DNA of 64,000 bases from Herminiimonas fonticola (lineage in GTDB: Bacteria; Pseudomonadota; Gammaproteobacteria; Burkholderiales; Burkholderiaceae_D): NCBI RefSeq assembly GCF_003293745.1, contig NZ_PTLZ01000002.1, positions 62,001 to 126,000 on the forward strand, read 5' to 3'. A program made the translations under genes and the position numbers. Shown here piece after piece: positions 34,150 to 44,423 of the stretch. The notes under the pieces are model-generated. The model was not told where the DNA came from. It made no database searches and saw nothing but the letters and a program-made list of their open reading frames with translations. Each line of letters begins with the position of its first letter. The first letter of the stretch is position 1.

Positions 34150-34465
34150 TGAAAGGCATAGCTTTGCCCGGGAGCCGGGGAGTTTGTGATGCGCATCATC
34201 ATGGAGTGTCAGCGCCACGATGATCTGCATGCCAAGCATAATTCGCTGCAGAACATCGTCAAGGCGTAAAGTTGAAATGTTAAGGCAGGGTGTCTGCAGT
34301 GGTCGTACATAGTAAGAGATGTACGACCACTGCAGATCGTTCGGGCAGACCTATTCCAGTAACCGTAACAAGCCCATCACCGACAGGCAATCACCCTTCC
34401 AGAGTGTTATGCATGGCAGTGAGTGTGCTTTCCTATGCAAGCATATCTGCCACCTCTCAAGCACA
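34150..34465. other. Intergenic region with an 18-bp perfect hairpin
   Basis: 316 bases between the convergent phasin and mgtA genes. The only strong element is the hairpin at 34293-34336. A short reading frame at 34189-34269 (26 codons) has no visible support. Confidence 0.6.
34293..34336. repeat. Perfect 18-bp inverted repeat with 8-base loop
   Basis: TCTGCAGTGGTCGTACAT (34293-34310) and its exact complement (34319-34336) enclose AGTAAGAG. There is no T-run after either arm, so it is not a classical intrinsic terminator. It lies between two convergent genes. Confidence 0.85.
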
Positions 34466-37132
34466 CTATTTCAATCCGAAACGCGACATGAGCCAGGATT
34501 TCAGCAACTGAATCAATAGCAGGTAGGCCGCCACGATCAGAAAAATGGCGGCATTAAGCGAAAGCGGCAATGCAGTCAACCCTAAAGAATCTGAAAAGGG
34601 TGATGTCGGCAACCAGAATGTCAGTAGTACGGTCATGATTGTAGTCATCAGCAAAGGCAGACTCGGCTTGCTTTGAATAAATGGAATCTTGCCGGTACGG
34701 ATGATATGCACAACCAGGGTTTGTGACAGAAGAGATTCGACGAACCAGCCAGACTGAAACAGCTCAGATTGATGTCCAGCGCCGAAGACGAACCACAGTA
34801 TGGCAAAAGTCAGGTAATCGAACAGGGAACTGACTGGTCCTACGGTCATCATGAAATGACCGATGTCCGCAATTTCCCAGCGGCGTGGCTGCTTCAGGTA
34901 TTCGCGATCCACGTGATCGGTTGCAATCGTCGTCTGCGAGACATCGTACAGAAGGTTATTCAGTAATATCTGTATCGGTGCCATGGGTAAAAATGGCAGG
35001 ATGGCGCTGGCTCCCAGCACGCTCAGCATATTGCCAAAATTGGAGCTGGAACTCATTTTGATGTACTTCGTGATGTTGCCGAAAACCTTGCGTCCTTCGA
35101 GTACGCCATCTTTCAGCACGATCAGGCTTTTACGCATGAGAATAATGTCGGCAGACTCCTTGGCGATATCAACAGCACTATCGACGGAAATGCCAACATC
35201 CGCAGCTTTTAATGCGGCACCATCGTTGATGCCGTCACCAAGGTATCCGACTACATGGCTGCGCTTTTGCAGGCACCGGATCACACGTGCTTTTTGCATG
35301 GGGCTGAGCTTGGCAAACATGCTGGATCGTTCGGCAAGATCACCTAGGGCAACGTCGTCGAGCGTATCGATATCGCTGCCGAGTACGACATGATCGCCAG
35401 CCAGGCCAACATGACGACAAACATTGAGCACCACGGCACCATTGTCGCCACTCAGAACTTTTACGTTAACCCCATAGTGATGCAGTGCAGTGATGGCCTC
35501 GGAGGTACTGTCCTTCGGTGGATCAAGAAATGCGATGTAACCCAGCAATGTGAGTGCCGATTCATCAGTCTTGCTGAAGGTGTTCGCGCTGTTTGCAGGT
35601 TTGTGTGGCAATTGCTTGTACGCAACCGCGATCACGCGGAAACCATCTTCATTCAGGCTGTTTACAGTCTGGCTCATGACAGTGCCATGCTGCGAGACCA
35701 GCGGCGCCGCAATGCCACCATGTTCGGCATGGGTGCAGACGCTTAATATTTCTTCTGCGGCTCCCTTGCATATGAGCAGGCGGCTGCCATCCGTTTGTTG
35801 CACGATAACCGACATGCGGCGGCGCTCGAAGTCAAATGGTATCTCATCAATTTTCTGATAATGCTTGTCCGGTTCGATCTTTTCATGAACGTCGACATAG
35901 CTGAGGATCGCGAAGTCGAGCAGGTTCTTCATCCCGGTCTGGAAGTAGCTGTTGAGGTAGGCATACTCCACCACCTTGGGCGAATCAGTACCGTCAATAT
36001 CGACGTGCTGTTCGAGAATGATCTTGTCTTGCGTCAGGGTGCCGGTCTTGTCCGTGCACAGGATATCCATTGCGCCAAAATTCTGGATGGCATTCAGCCG
36101 TTTGACGATCACCTTTTTCTCGGACATCGCCAATGCACCTTTGGCAAGATTGATGGTGATGATCATGGGCAGCATTTCCGGCGTCAGCCCTACGGCAACG
36201 GCAACAGCGAACAGCAATGCTTCGAGCCAGTCGCCTTTGCTCAATCCATTGACGAGAAATACCAGCGGCACCATGACCAGCATGAACAGGATGATCAGGC
36301 GTATGTATTTGTTAATGCCCTGATCGAAACTGCTTATCTCGCGTCTTTTGAGAAGGTCGGCTGCAATATGGCCGAATGCAGTATGTTCTGCGGTCGCGAT
36401 GACGATCGCCATCCCGGTACCGCTCATGACATTCGTACCCATGAAGGCCAGATTGACGATGTCCGAGAATACTTCCGCATCATTTTGTGCGATCGCGAAA
36501 GGAGTTTTTTCGACGGGCAGCGACTCACCGGTTAATGCAGCCTGACTGATGAACAGGGATTTGGACGACAATATGCGAACGTCGGCAGGGATGATGTCGC
36601 CTGCCGACAGAAAAATAATATCTCCCGGCACCAGTCCTGCCAATGGAATTTCTATTTTTCCCTTGGAGGTCCGCAGCACGGTAGCCGTGGTTGCCACCAT
36701 GGAGCGCAGCTTTTGCGCAGCGCGATCAGAGCGGTGTTCCTGTACAAACGACAGCAGCGACGACAGCATGACCATGATGCCTATCATCAGGCCGCCCCAC
36801 GTCTCGCCAATGGCAAGGTTGACCCCCGCCAGTATCAGCAACAGCAGAGACAAGGGACTGGCCAGCAACACCATAAAGCGTTTCCAGCCTGACCGTTGCG
36901 CTTCGGCAGCGATCAGGTTGGGACCGTAAATGCGTTGCCGGCTTGCCGCCTCGACGGCAGACAAACCCTGGAGAGTGGAATGTTGCTCCTGAATGACGGT
37001 TTCTGACGAGAGTGCGGCAATGCGTCGCATCTCCCGCTCCACCGTGCGTTCGGGTGTGTGTGCAATTTTCTGCGCATCCTCGAAAGCAGATAACTTCGCA
37101 GTAGCGGCAGACGTATTGCGAACAGCGAACAT
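34466..37132 (-). CDS. mgtA: Magnesium-importing P-type ATPase MgtA-like
   Basis: 888-residue P3B-type ATPase of the inner membrane that imports Mg2+. Visible motifs are TGES in ALTGESLPVEK, the phosphorylation motif DKTGTLTQD, the hinge GDGINDGAALKAADVG and helices near both ends. The N-terminus has a polar extension before the cation-ATPase domain (LSAVEAASRQRIYGPN). It starts 18 bases after the phaC stop, so it is probably translated from a phaC-mgtA transcript. No mgtC or PhoP box was recognised upstream. Confidence 0.92.
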   Translation of the reverse strand: MFAVRNTSAATAKLSAFEDAQKIAHTPERTVEREMRRIAALSSETVIQEQHSTLQGLSAVEAASRQRIYGPNLIAAEAQRSGWKRFMVLLASPLSLLLLILAGVNLAIGETWGGLMIGIMVMLSSLLSFVQEHRSDRAAQKLRSMVATTATVLRTSKGKIEIPLAGLVPGDIIFLSAGDIIPADVRILSSKSLFISQAALTGESLPVEKTPFAIAQNDAEVFSDIVNLAFMGTNVMSGTGMAIVIATAEHTAFGHIAADLLKRREISSFDQGINKYIRLIILFMLVMVPLVFLVNGLSKGDWLEALLFAVAVAVGLTPEMLPMIITINLAKGALAMSEKKVIVKRLNAIQNFGAMDILCTDKTGTLTQDKIILEQHVDIDGTDSPKVVEYAYLNSYFQTGMKNLLDFAILSYVDVHEKIEPDKHYQKIDEIPFDFERRRMSVIVQQTDGSRLLICKGAAEEILSVCTHAEHGGIAAPLVSQHGTVMSQTVNSLNEDGFRVIAVAYKQLPHKPANSANTFSKTDESALTLLGYIAFLDPPKDSTSEAITALHHYGVNVKVLSGDNGAVVLNVCRHVGLAGDHVVLGSDIDTLDDVALGDLAERSSMFAKLSPMQKARVIRCLQKRSHVVGYLGDGINDGAALKAADVGISVDSAVDIAKESADIILMRKSLIVLKDGVLEGRKVFGNITKYIKMSSSSNFGNMLSVLGASAILPFLPMAPIQILLNNLLYDVSQTTIATDHVDREYLKQPRRWEIADIGHFMMTVGPVSSLFDYLTFAILWFVFGAGHQSELFQSGWFVESLLSQTLVVHIIRTGKIPFIQSKPSLPLLMTTIMTVLLTFWLPTSPFSDSLGLTALPLSLNAAIFLIVAAYLLLIQLLKSWLMSRFGLK

Positions 37133-37150
37133 GGTGATTCTTCTGTTGAG

Positions 37151-38944
37151 TCAGGGTTGCATCACATACTTTCCCGGCGCTGCGGGTTTATGTGCCGGCA
37201 TCGGGGGAGGGGGAATGCGTTTTCCGGATTTCACGCGGAGCCAGGATTCCCATGCGGGCCACCACGATCCTTCCTTGTGTTCAATGGTGGCTTGCCATGT
37301 GTCGGTATCAATCCCATGTTCTTTTTCAGCGCGAGTCGCAATCTGGTAACTGCGATCAGGATAGCCAGGCGGTGATACCACTCCGGCATTGTGGCCTCCG
37401 GAAGTGAGTACGAATGTGACTTCGGTATCTGATAATCGATGAATCTTGAATACCGAGCGCCATGGCGCAACATGATCGGTCAGCGTGCCAACCGCAAAGA
37501 TAGGAATACTGATATCCGTCAGATGAGTCGACTTGCCTTCCGTGAAATACCTGCCTTCGGCAAGGTCATTTTGCAGGAATAATTGGCGTAAATATTCTGA
37601 GTGCATGCGATAAGGCATACGCGTGGCATCCGCATTCCACGCCATGAGATCACTTTTCTTTTCGCTCAGGCCGAGTAAATACTGGTTGAGCCTGCGCGAC
37701 CAGATCAAATCATTGGAACGCAAAAGCTGGAACGCACCCGCCATTTGCTTGGTATCGAGATACCCCTGCTCCCACATGATGGCTTCTAGAAAGCTGATCT
37801 GGCTTTCATCAATAAACAGGGATAACTCCCCTGGTTCTTCGAAATCCACCTGGGATGCAAACAGACTCATGCTGGCAATGCGTTCATCGCCGTCGCGTGC
37901 CATGCTGGCCGCCGCAATCGACAGCAAGGTGCCGCCCAGGCAATATCCTGCGGCATTTAGTTGCGGAGCATGCGTCAGTTCCATGACTGCATCAATCGCG
38001 GCCATCACGCCAAGTTTACGATAGTCCTCCATCGACAAGTCCCTATCTTCGGCCAGCGGATTTTTCCACGAGATCATGAATACGGTATAGCCCTGGTTCA
38101 CCAGATACCTGACCAGGGAATTTTGTGGCGAAAGATCGAGTATGTAGTACTTCATTATCCAGGCCGGCACGAACAGCAAGGGCAATGCATGTACTGTTTT
38201 GGTCGTCGGTGTGTACTGAATCAGCTCAATCAGATGGTTTTGGAAAACGACCTTGCCCGGCGAGATGGCAATATCTCTGCCGACCTTGAATGCATTGTCC
38301 GATTCGATTACATCGTTTGGCATACTCCGTCGCCAATCCCCGACTGCATTCAGCCAGCCCTGTACGAAGTTGCAGCCCCATGACTGGATGGCGGCTTGCT
38401 GTATCACAGGATTCGTCAGCGGAAAATTTGATGGCGCCAATGTATCCAGCAACTGGCGCACTGTAAATGTCACGACATCCTCATGGTGCTTGGATAGTCC
38501 CCGGACACCGGTGGTTGCACGGTGCCACCATTGCTGTTGCAGCAGGAATCCCTGGGAGATGGCATTAAACGGCCACTTTTGCCATGCCGGATCGCTGAAG
38601 CGCTGATCTTGCGATAAAGGCGTGACGCAGTACAGCGGCTGGTCCTCAGTGACGACGCAATTGCGATTGTAGAGATGCCACTGCCAGCAGTTTTGCCACG
38701 CTTTCTGCAGCAAAACAACACGTTTTGACGGCGATAGGAACAAGTGAGTCAGCCAATCTGCATAAGCGTTGAACATCGCGGCCGGGGAAATATTGCAGGT
38801 CGTGCGTCCGAGCCACGCATTGCTCATCAGATCCAAGTACGCTGATTCGTTAGCGCTTTCAGGATAATTGTAGGTCAAGGGCGTCAGCCAGGCACTAGCC
38901 ATACGCTCGAAAGCGAGATTGTCGTAGGGATTCTTTTCAAGCAT
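37151..38944 (-). CDS. phaC: Class I PHA synthase PhaC
   Basis: Polymerises 3-hydroxyacyl-CoA into polyhydroxyalkanoate granules. 597 residues from ATG 38944 with a GAGAGG ribosome site. The catalytic cysteine is Cys335 in the lipase-like box GYCLGG, with Asp in TLTDHVAPW and His in SGGHNAGV completing the triad; the region FVPAWIMKYYILDLSP is strongly conserved. No phaA or intact phaB lies in the window. Upstream is an FNR-type palindrome (38995), and mgtA follows directly. Confidence 0.95.
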   Translation of the reverse strand: MLEKNPYDNLAFERMASAWLTPLTYNYPESANESAYLDLMSNAWLGRTTCNISPAAMFNAYADWLTHLFLSPSKRVVLLQKAWQNCWQWHLYNRNCVVTEDQPLYCVTPLSQDQRFSDPAWQKWPFNAISQGFLLQQQWWHRATTGVRGLSKHHEDVVTFTVRQLLDTLAPSNFPLTNPVIQQAAIQSWGCNFVQGWLNAVGDWRRSMPNDVIESDNAFKVGRDIAISPGKVVFQNHLIELIQYTPTTKTVHALPLLFVPAWIMKYYILDLSPQNSLVRYLVNQGYTVFMISWKNPLAEDRDLSMEDYRKLGVMAAIDAVMELTHAPQLNAAGYCLGGTLLSIAAASMARDGDERIASMSLFASQVDFEEPGELSLFIDESQISFLEAIMWEQGYLDTKQMAGAFQLLRSNDLIWSRRLNQYLLGLSEKKSDLMAWNADATRMPYRMHSEYLRQLFLQNDLAEGRYFTEGKSTHLTDISIPIFAVGTLTDHVAPWRSVFKIHRLSDTEVTFVLTSGGHNAGVVSPPGYPDRSYQIATRAEKEHGIDTDTWQATIEHKEGSWWPAWESWLRVKSGKRIPPPPMPAHKPAAPGKYVMQP

Positions 38945-38994
38945 TGCAACCTCTCGAAAGAACAATGCAAGCAGTAATGCGTGCTGCCGTCGAC

Positions 38995-39008
38995 TTAATA
39001 CAGATCAA
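38995..39008 (-). promoter_or_regulatory. FNR/CRP-type box upstream of phaC
   Basis: TTAATACAGATCAA differs from TTGAT-N4-ATCAA at one position and lies 51 bases before the phaC start. No good -10 hexamer sits at the class II distance; the best candidate on this strand is centred about 25 bp away. Confidence 0.45.
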
Positions 39009-39192
39009 GACATCGCGTTTCATTCTAGGCAGGGAAGCGTGAAAACACCATGCAAGCGTTTGTAGTTCCGGATGTGAATCGATTGTTCTTCAAAACGCAT
39101 CAGAAGATGACACATAAAGAACGCAACCTGACTGTCTGCAGCAAGGCGTGGAAGTCGCTCCTGCGCAGATGCGCCAGCCAGGTTGTACCTGA

Positions 39193-40041
39193 TTATCCCT
39201 GGATCAGGGAATACGGTTGCTGTACAGGCTGAGGCAATAAATAATTAGCCTCTGCTTCTGCAGACGTGACGCAGATGGAAATTGGTGAGGTGTCGCTAAT
39301 ATCCATGCCTGCGGCCAGTTTTTTTAGTGCCGCTAAATCGAGCAGTTCAACGTCACGCTGCCGTACCTCGATGAGACCGTTTTTGCGTAATTTTGCAATC
39401 ATCCGGCTAATGCTTTCTATTGTCAGCCCAAGATAGTTTCCAATATCTTCCCGCGTCATGCGCAACTGAAAGCGGGTTGGTGAATATCCTCGCAGCGCAT
39501 AACGCGTGGATAGATTCACAAGGAAGGCAGCGAAACGTTGTTCTGCGTACATATTTCCCAGGATCATGATCACGTCCTGTTCACCTATGATTTCCTTGCT
39601 CATTACACGATGAAAATGGCGCATCAAAATCGGCATTTCCGTGAATAGTGTTTCAAGTTGTGCGTAAGGAATCACGCATACTTCGCTATCCTCCAATGCA
39701 GTAGCGTCACATTGATGGCGTGCACTACTGATGGCATCCATACCTAATAGATCGCCACTCATCTGGAGGCCGTTGATTTGCCGGTTGCCGGCGAGATTTT
39801 CCTGATAAGTCTTGAAATGGCCGACACGCACAGCATAGAGTGCTGTGAACGGATCGCCAATGCGATACAGGTAGCTATCCTTTGCAATTTTTTTGTGGAC
39901 GACAATCTGGCTCAGGAGTCGCGTTTGATGTTCATTGAGCCCGGCCGGCAGGCATATCTGGTGCATGCTGCATCCTGAACAATTCCGAAGCGTAGAGCTT
40001 TCGAGGACAAGAGGAAAATTCAATTGCAAGGGAATTTTCAT
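39193..40041 (-). CDS. fnr: FNR-type oxygen-sensing transcriptional regulator
   Basis: 282 residues from ATG 40041 with a GGAGGG ribosome site; an ATG 12 codons upstream is possible. The N-terminal cluster CSGCSMHQIC puts cysteines at 21, 24 and 30, the same pattern as E. coli FNR, with further cysteines (HQCDAT, SEVCVIP) in the central region for the fourth 4Fe-4S ligand. A cyclic-nucleotide-like beta-barrel is followed by the C-terminal helix-turn-helix MTREDIGNYLGLTIESISRM. It should activate genes at low oxygen by binding TTGAT-N4-ATCAA sites, several of which occur in this window. The C-terminus (about 50 residues) is longer than usual. Confidence 0.93.
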   Translation of the reverse strand: MKIPLQLNFPLVLESSTLRNCSGCSMHQICLPAGLNEHQTRLLSQIVVHKKIAKDSYLYRIGDPFTALYAVRVGHFKTYQENLAGNRQINGLQMSGDLLGMDAISSARHQCDATALEDSEVCVIPYAQLETLFTEMPILMRHFHRVMSKEIIGEQDVIMILGNMYAEQRFAAFLVNLSTRYALRGYSPTRFQLRMTREDIGNYLGLTIESISRMIAKLRKNGLIEVRQRDVELLDLAALKKLAAGMDISDTSPISICVTSAEAEANYLLPQPVQQPYSLIQG

Positions 40042-40495
40042 AAGACCCTCCAGATGAGCGGAATGGTTGACAATCACGATTCATTGTAGATATTTTTCTA
40101 ATTTTTCTACTGTTCGTTTGCGCCAATGTCTTGTCTTTTTCGGCCAATATCTTATTTTTTGCACCCGATCAAATACGCTGCATTAAAAAATAATTGCCGC
40201 CAAACATTAAATAAATAAAGACCGATGCGAGTGTTCTCTGTAATCGCTCTTTTACTTGTATCGTCATTTTTTAAATAACAAAACTTTTTGTCTGCAATCG
40301 ATAGGTCGATTCTCGTCTTGCTTATCACGGCAATAATCTCGCCTTCTGCGGCAAGAATCTCAACTTCCGTGTCCTTTACGGAGGCAGTTCTATATACGTT
40401 TTTCTTCTAACAAAATGCAAAAAGATTCGTTCTTCTTATAACTAATAAGTGCAATTATTGCGTCCTGTTAGTCATATTTGTAATAAAGAGAGCTT
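40042..40495. other. Divergent promoter region between fnr and cysT
   Basis: 454 AT-rich bases without a gene. A weak FNR-like half-match (TTGCACCCGATCAA, 40159-40172) might serve autoregulation. Near cysT the block 40425-40460 contains CTTAT-AACTA-ATAAG, a short inverted repeat that could be a CysB site. A TCCGT/ACGGA hairpin lies near 40365-40385 with no T-run. Confidence 0.5.
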
Positions 40496-41362
40496 ATGTC
40501 TGCCGCTGCCATCCCTGTTCCGGCCCAAAAACAAAAGGTATTCCGTGTCCTTCCCGGCTTCCATTTGTCGCTGGGCTTCACGATTTTTTATCTGAGCCTG
40601 ATTGTTCTGATCCCCTTGTCGGCCGTCTTTTTAAAGACCTTCACGATGAGTTGGGATGCATTTATTGCGGCTGTGACATCCGATCGCGTGGTTGCTTCGT
40701 ACAAATTGACGTTTGGCGCTTCCTTGTTGGCGGCATTCTTTAATGCGGTTTTTGGCGGAATCGTGGCCTGGGTGCTGGTGCGCTATTCCTTCCCCGGAAA
40801 AAAATTCATCGATGCGCTGGTTGATTTGCCATTCGCATTGCCGACCGCAGTTGCAGGCATTGCATTGACGGCTTTGTATGCGCCTAATGGCTGGCTCGGT
40901 CGTTATCTGGAAATGGTCGGCATCAAGGTTGCTTTCACACCGCTAGGCGTGATCGTTGCGTTGACTTTTATCGGCTTGCCCTTCGTCGTGCGCACCATAC
41001 AACCGGTGCTGGAAGATGCAGAGCGTGAGCTGGAAGAAGCCGCCGCTAGTCTGGGCGCGAGCAACTGGCAAACTTTTTCCAAGGTTATTTTCCCTACAGT
41101 TTTCCCGGCATTGCTGACTGGTTTTGCATTGGCATTTGCACGTGCAACCGGTGAATACGGTTCGGTCATTTTCATCGCCGGCAATATGCCTATGGTCTCT
41201 GAAATTACGCCGCTGTTCATCGTCACCAAGCTGGAGCAATACGACTACGCCGGTGCGACCGCGATTGCGGTGGTGATGTTGTTGGTTTCTTTCGTGATGC
41301 TGCTGACGATTAATTTATTGCAAGCCTGGACCCGCAAGCGCGGTCAGGCGGAGAAGGTTTGA
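40496..41362 (+). CDS. cysT: Sulfate/thiosulfate ABC permease CysT
   Basis: 288-residue inner-membrane subunit of the sulfate transporter, also called CysU. About six hydrophobic helices and the conserved EAA loop [19 protein letters not shown] are visible, with the family end [23 protein letters not shown]. It starts a four-gene cys cluster (cysT-cysW-cysA-cysB) and the next gene begins one base after its stop. Partner binding protein: Sbp at 1583. Confidence 0.96.
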   Translation: MSAAAIPVPAQKQKVFRVLPGFHLSLGFTIFYLSLIVLIPLSAVFLKTFTMSWDAFIAAVTSDRVVASYKLTFGASLLAAFFNAVFGGIVAWVLVRYSFPGKKFIDALVDLPFALPTAVAGIALTALYAPNGWLGRYLEMVGIKVAFTPLGVIVALTFIGLPFVVRTIQPVLEDAERELEEAAASLGASNWQTFSKVIFPTVFPALLTGFALAFARATGEYGSVIFIAGNMPMVSEITPLFIVTKLEQYDYAGATAIAVVMLLVSFVMLLTINLLQAWTRKRGQAEKV

Positions 41363-41363
41363 T

Positions 41364-42272
41364 ATGGCTGCCGTGATTTCTGCTATTGACGTTGCTGTTG
41401 CAGCCAAGCCGCGTACTGCACCACATGTGCCGGCCGCGACACTGGAGCCGGTGTGGGTACGGACATTGCTGATTGTTATCGCATTGGCGTTCCTGACTTT
41501 GTTCCTGTTTGTACCGCTGGTTGCTGTATTTGTTGAAGCGCTGAAAAAAGGTTGGGACGCCTATATAACAGCGATCCTTGAAGAGGATGCCATCTCTGCG
41601 ATCAAGCTGACACTGCTTACCGCTGCGATTGCCGTGCCGCTGAATCTGGTGTTCGGCGTGGCGGCTTCATGGTGTATCGCCAAATTCGATTTTCGCGGCA
41701 AGAGTGTGTTGTTGACGCTCATTGATTTGCCGTTTTCGGTATCGCCGATTATCTCGGGTCTGATTTACGTGTTGCTGTTCGGCGCACAAGGTTGGTTCGG
41801 CGGCTGGCTGCAAGAGCACAACATCAAGATTTTGTTTGCGGTTCCGGGGATAGTGCTGGCGACGATTTTTGTGACCTTCCCGTTTGTTGCGCGTGAGTTG
41901 ATTCCGTTGATGCAATCGCAAGGTAGTGAGGAGGAAGAGGCCGCCTTGGTGCTGGGCGCATCCGGCTGGAAGACTTTCTGGCACGTGACTTTGCCGAATA
42001 TTAAATGGGGTTTGTTGTACGGCGTGATTTTGTGTAATGCCCGTGCAATGGGTGAGTTTGGTGCGGTATCGGTGGTCTCCGGGCACATACGCGGACAAAC
42101 GAATACCATTCCGCTACAGGTTGAGATTCTGTATAACGAATACCAATTTTCTGCAGCATTCGCGGTAGCATCGTTGCTGGCATTGTTGGCACTGGTTACA
42201 CTGGCGCTCAAATCATTCATTGAATGGCGTTTGCGGGACACACACGAAGAGTATCGGGAGCAGGGATCATGA
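41364..42272 (+). CDS. cysW: Sulfate/thiosulfate ABC permease CysW
   Basis: 302-residue second permease subunit. It has about six helices and the loop [19 protein letters not shown] for contact with CysA; the segment [20 protein letters not shown] is the CysW hallmark. A polar N-terminal tail of about 28 residues precedes the first helix. The stop overlaps the cysA start by 4 bases (ATGA). Confidence 0.96.
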   Translation: MAAVISAIDVAVAAKPRTAPHVPAATLEPVWVRTLLIVIALAFLTLFLFVPLVAVFVEALKKGWDAYITAILEEDAISAIKLTLLTAAIAVPLNLVFGVAASWCIAKFDFRGKSVLLTLIDLPFSVSPIISGLIYVLLFGAQGWFGGWLQEHNIKILFAVPGIVLATIFVTFPFVARELIPLMQSQGSEEEEAALVLGASGWKTFWHVTLPNIKWGLLYGVILCNARAMGEFGAVSVVSGHIRGQTNTIPLQVEILYNEYQFSAAFAVASLLALLALVTLALKSFIEWRLRDTHEEYREQGS

Positions 42273-43336
42273 GTATCGAAGTAAAAAACATACACAAGCA
42301 GTTTGGCAATTTCACCGCATTGAACAATGTCTCGCTGGAATTTCCAGCGGGCGAGTTGACTGCGTTGCTGGGACCATCAGGTTGCGGCAAAACCACCTTG
42401 TTGCGCATCATCGCCGGTCTGGAGCAACCAGATCACGGCCAGGTTTTGCTCGACGGTGAAGACGCATCGGCGCGCCACGTACGTGAACGCCAGGTCGGCT
42501 TTGTGTTCCAGCATTACGCATTGTTCAAGCACATGACCGTGTTTGAAAACATTGCTTTCGGCTTGCGTGTACGTCCAAGTGCGACACGTCCTTCGGAACA
42601 AGTGATCAAGGAAAAAGTCACCAAGTTGCTCGAACTCGTGCAGCTCGATTGGCTGGCCGATCGCTATCCGCCGCAATTGTCCGGTGGTCAGCGTCAACGT
42701 ATCGCATTGGCGCGTGCCTTGGCAGTTGAACCGCGCGTATTGCTGCTGGATGAACCGTTCGGTGCGCTGGATGCAAAAGTGCGCAAGGAATTGCGCCGCT
42801 GGTTGCGCCGCCTGCATGACGACCTGCATGTCACCAGTATTTTCGTCACGCATGATCAGGAAGAAGCGCTGGAAGTTGCGGATCAAATCGTCTTGATGAA
42901 CAAGGGTAACGTCGAACAGATCGGCGCACCTAAAGATGTCTACAACAATCCGGCCTCGCCATTTGTTTTCGGCTTCCTGGGTAACGTCAATTTGTTCCAT
43001 GGTCGCGTGCATGAAGGCATTCTGCAATCGTCAGGTATCGCATTCGATGCGCCAGATCATGCGGAAACGCAAGATACCAAAGGTATTGCTTATGTGCGTC
43101 CGCACGATCTGGAAGTCGATCGTTACACCACAGGTGCAGAAGGTATCGTCGTGCAATTGCGTCGTGCTCACGCAATCGGCCCGTTGGCGCAGCTCGAATT
43201 GGAGCGCGATGACAACGGTGAACTGATTGAGGCAGTGATTTCAAATGAGCGTTTCAGCCAGTTGAAGTTCAAGGAAGGCGAAACGCTGATTGTGCGTCCT
43301 AAACGTTTGCAGGTGTTTGTCGACGATTCGATTTGA
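42269..43336 (+). CDS. cysA: Sulfate/thiosulfate ABC transporter ATPase CysA
   Basis: 355 residues from ATG 42269. Walker [10 protein letters not shown], signature [15 protein letters not shown], Walker [13 protein letters not shown] and the C-terminal TOBE-like domain ([14 protein letters not shown]) are all present. It energises sulfate uptake through CysTW. Transcription likely continues to cysB 75 bases later; in the gap lies a TTCCGC/GCGGAA inverted repeat (43368-43383) of unknown meaning. Confidence 0.96.
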   Translation: MSIEVKNIHKQFGNFTALNNVSLEFPAGELTALLGPSGCGKTTLLRIIAGLEQPDHGQVLLDGEDASARHVRERQVGFVFQHYALFKHMTVFENIAFGLRVRPSATRPSEQVIKEKVTKLLELVQLDWLADRYPPQLSGGQRQRIALARALAVEPRVLLLDEPFGALDAKVRKELRRWLRRLHDDLHVTSIFVTHDQEEALEVADQIVLMNKGNVEQIGAPKDVYNNPASPFVFGFLGNVNLFHGRVHEGILQSSGIAFDAPDHAETQDTKGIAYVRPHDLEVDRYTTGAEGIVVQLRRAHAIGPLAQLELERDDNGELIEAVISNERFSQLKFKEGETLIVRPKRLQVFVDDSI

Positions 43337-43411
43337 TTGAATAGCCAGCGAGCGCCGCAACATGTGTTTCCGCATAGGCGGAATATGCATTTCCGGTAGA
43401 GGTTTCTTGAT

Positions 43412-44338
43412 ATGAATTTTCAGCAATTACGATCGATACGTGAAACCGCGCGTTGCGGCTACAACCTGACTGAGGTTGCGAATGTGTTGTTCACATCGCA
43501 GCCCGGTGTCAGCCGGCAGATACGCGAGCTGGAAGAAGAGCTGGGCGTCGATATTTTCGAGCGCAACGGTAAGCGCCTGACCGGCCTGACCGATCCCGGA
43601 CGCGGCATACTCGTGATCATCGACAGGCTGTTGCTTGAAGCAGAAAACCTGCAGCGTGCGAGTCAGGAATATGCAGGACAGGAAATCGGTACGCTGACAG
43701 TTGCCGCCACCCATACGCAAGCACGTTACATGCTGCCTAAAGTGGTGCAAGGCTTTCGCTCGGCTTTCCCTAAAGTGCGGATTGCCTTGCAACAGAGTTC
43801 ACCGGAACATATTGCGGAATGGGTATTGTCCGGCAAGGCAGATATCGGCATTGCGACAGAAGGCTTGAGCCAGTTCGAGGGCCTGGTGTCCTTCCCATGC
43901 TATCGCTGGCATCACTCGGTCGTGGTTCCTGAAGGTCATCCATTGTTGGCAAAATCACCGATTACGCTGGAAGATCTGGCGCAATATCCGTTGATTACCT
44001 ATGACCTCGGCTTTACCGGTCGCGGCCATATCGACGATGCATTCAAGAAGGCCGATATTGCGACTGATATCGTGTTGACCGCGATGGATTCGGACGTTAT
44101 TCAACAATACGTTTCGCTCGGCCTCGGTGTTGGTATCGTGGCATCGATGGCGGTGCAAAAGGATGGCACGAATGGCTTGAAGGTAATCGATTCGGCGCAT
44201 TTGTTTGCACAGAACGTGACGCGTCTTGCGGTACGTCGTGGCGCTTATTTGCGTCAGTACACATATGATTTCATCCAGCAATTTGCGCCTGATTTGTCAC
44301 GTGCAGATATCGATGAAGCGATGCGGACCAGCGCATAG
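43412..44338 (+). CDS. cysB: LysR-type sulfur regulator CysB
   Basis: 308 residues. The N-terminal winged helix starts MNFQQLRSIRETARCGYNLTEVANVL and the effector domain has the TVAATHTQARYMLP motif that binds N-acetylserine or sulfate in the CysB/Cbl group. It activates sulfate-assimilation genes under sulfur limitation. It could equally be a Cbl/SsuR-type paralogue, since the ssu operon is close, but its place at the end of cysTWA favours CysB. A strong terminator follows. Confidence 0.93.
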   Translation: MNFQQLRSIRETARCGYNLTEVANVLFTSQPGVSRQIRELEEELGVDIFERNGKRLTGLTDPGRGILVIIDRLLLEAENLQRASQEYAGQEIGTLTVAATHTQARYMLPKVVQGFRSAFPKVRIALQQSSPEHIAEWVLSGKADIGIATEGLSQFEGLVSFPCYRWHHSVVVPEGHPLLAKSPITLEDLAQYPLITYDLGFTGRGHIDDAFKKADIATDIVLTAMDSDVIQQYVSLGLGVGIVASMAVQKDGTNGLKVIDSAHLFAQNVTRLAVRRGAYLRQYTYDFIQQFAPDLSRADIDEAMRTSA

Positions 44339-44373
44339 GATGCATTTAAAGTTTTGCTGAACTTGTTTCAGAC

Positions 44374-44405
44374 ATAAAAAAATCCCGCACTTGCGGGATT
44401 TTTAT
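44374..44405. terminator. Bidirectional terminator between cysB and the M48-like gene
   Basis: AAAAATCCCGC and GCGGGATTTTT around an ACTT loop, with A/T runs on both sides. It serves the convergent cysB and 44424 genes. Confidence 0.9.
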
Positions 44406-44423
44406 TGGGCGATCAAAAAACAC

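Noticed and set aside
40159-40172. FNR-like sequence upstream of fnr as an autoregulatory site
   Set aside because: Two mismatches in one half and no -10 at the class II distance, so I mention it only in the regional note.
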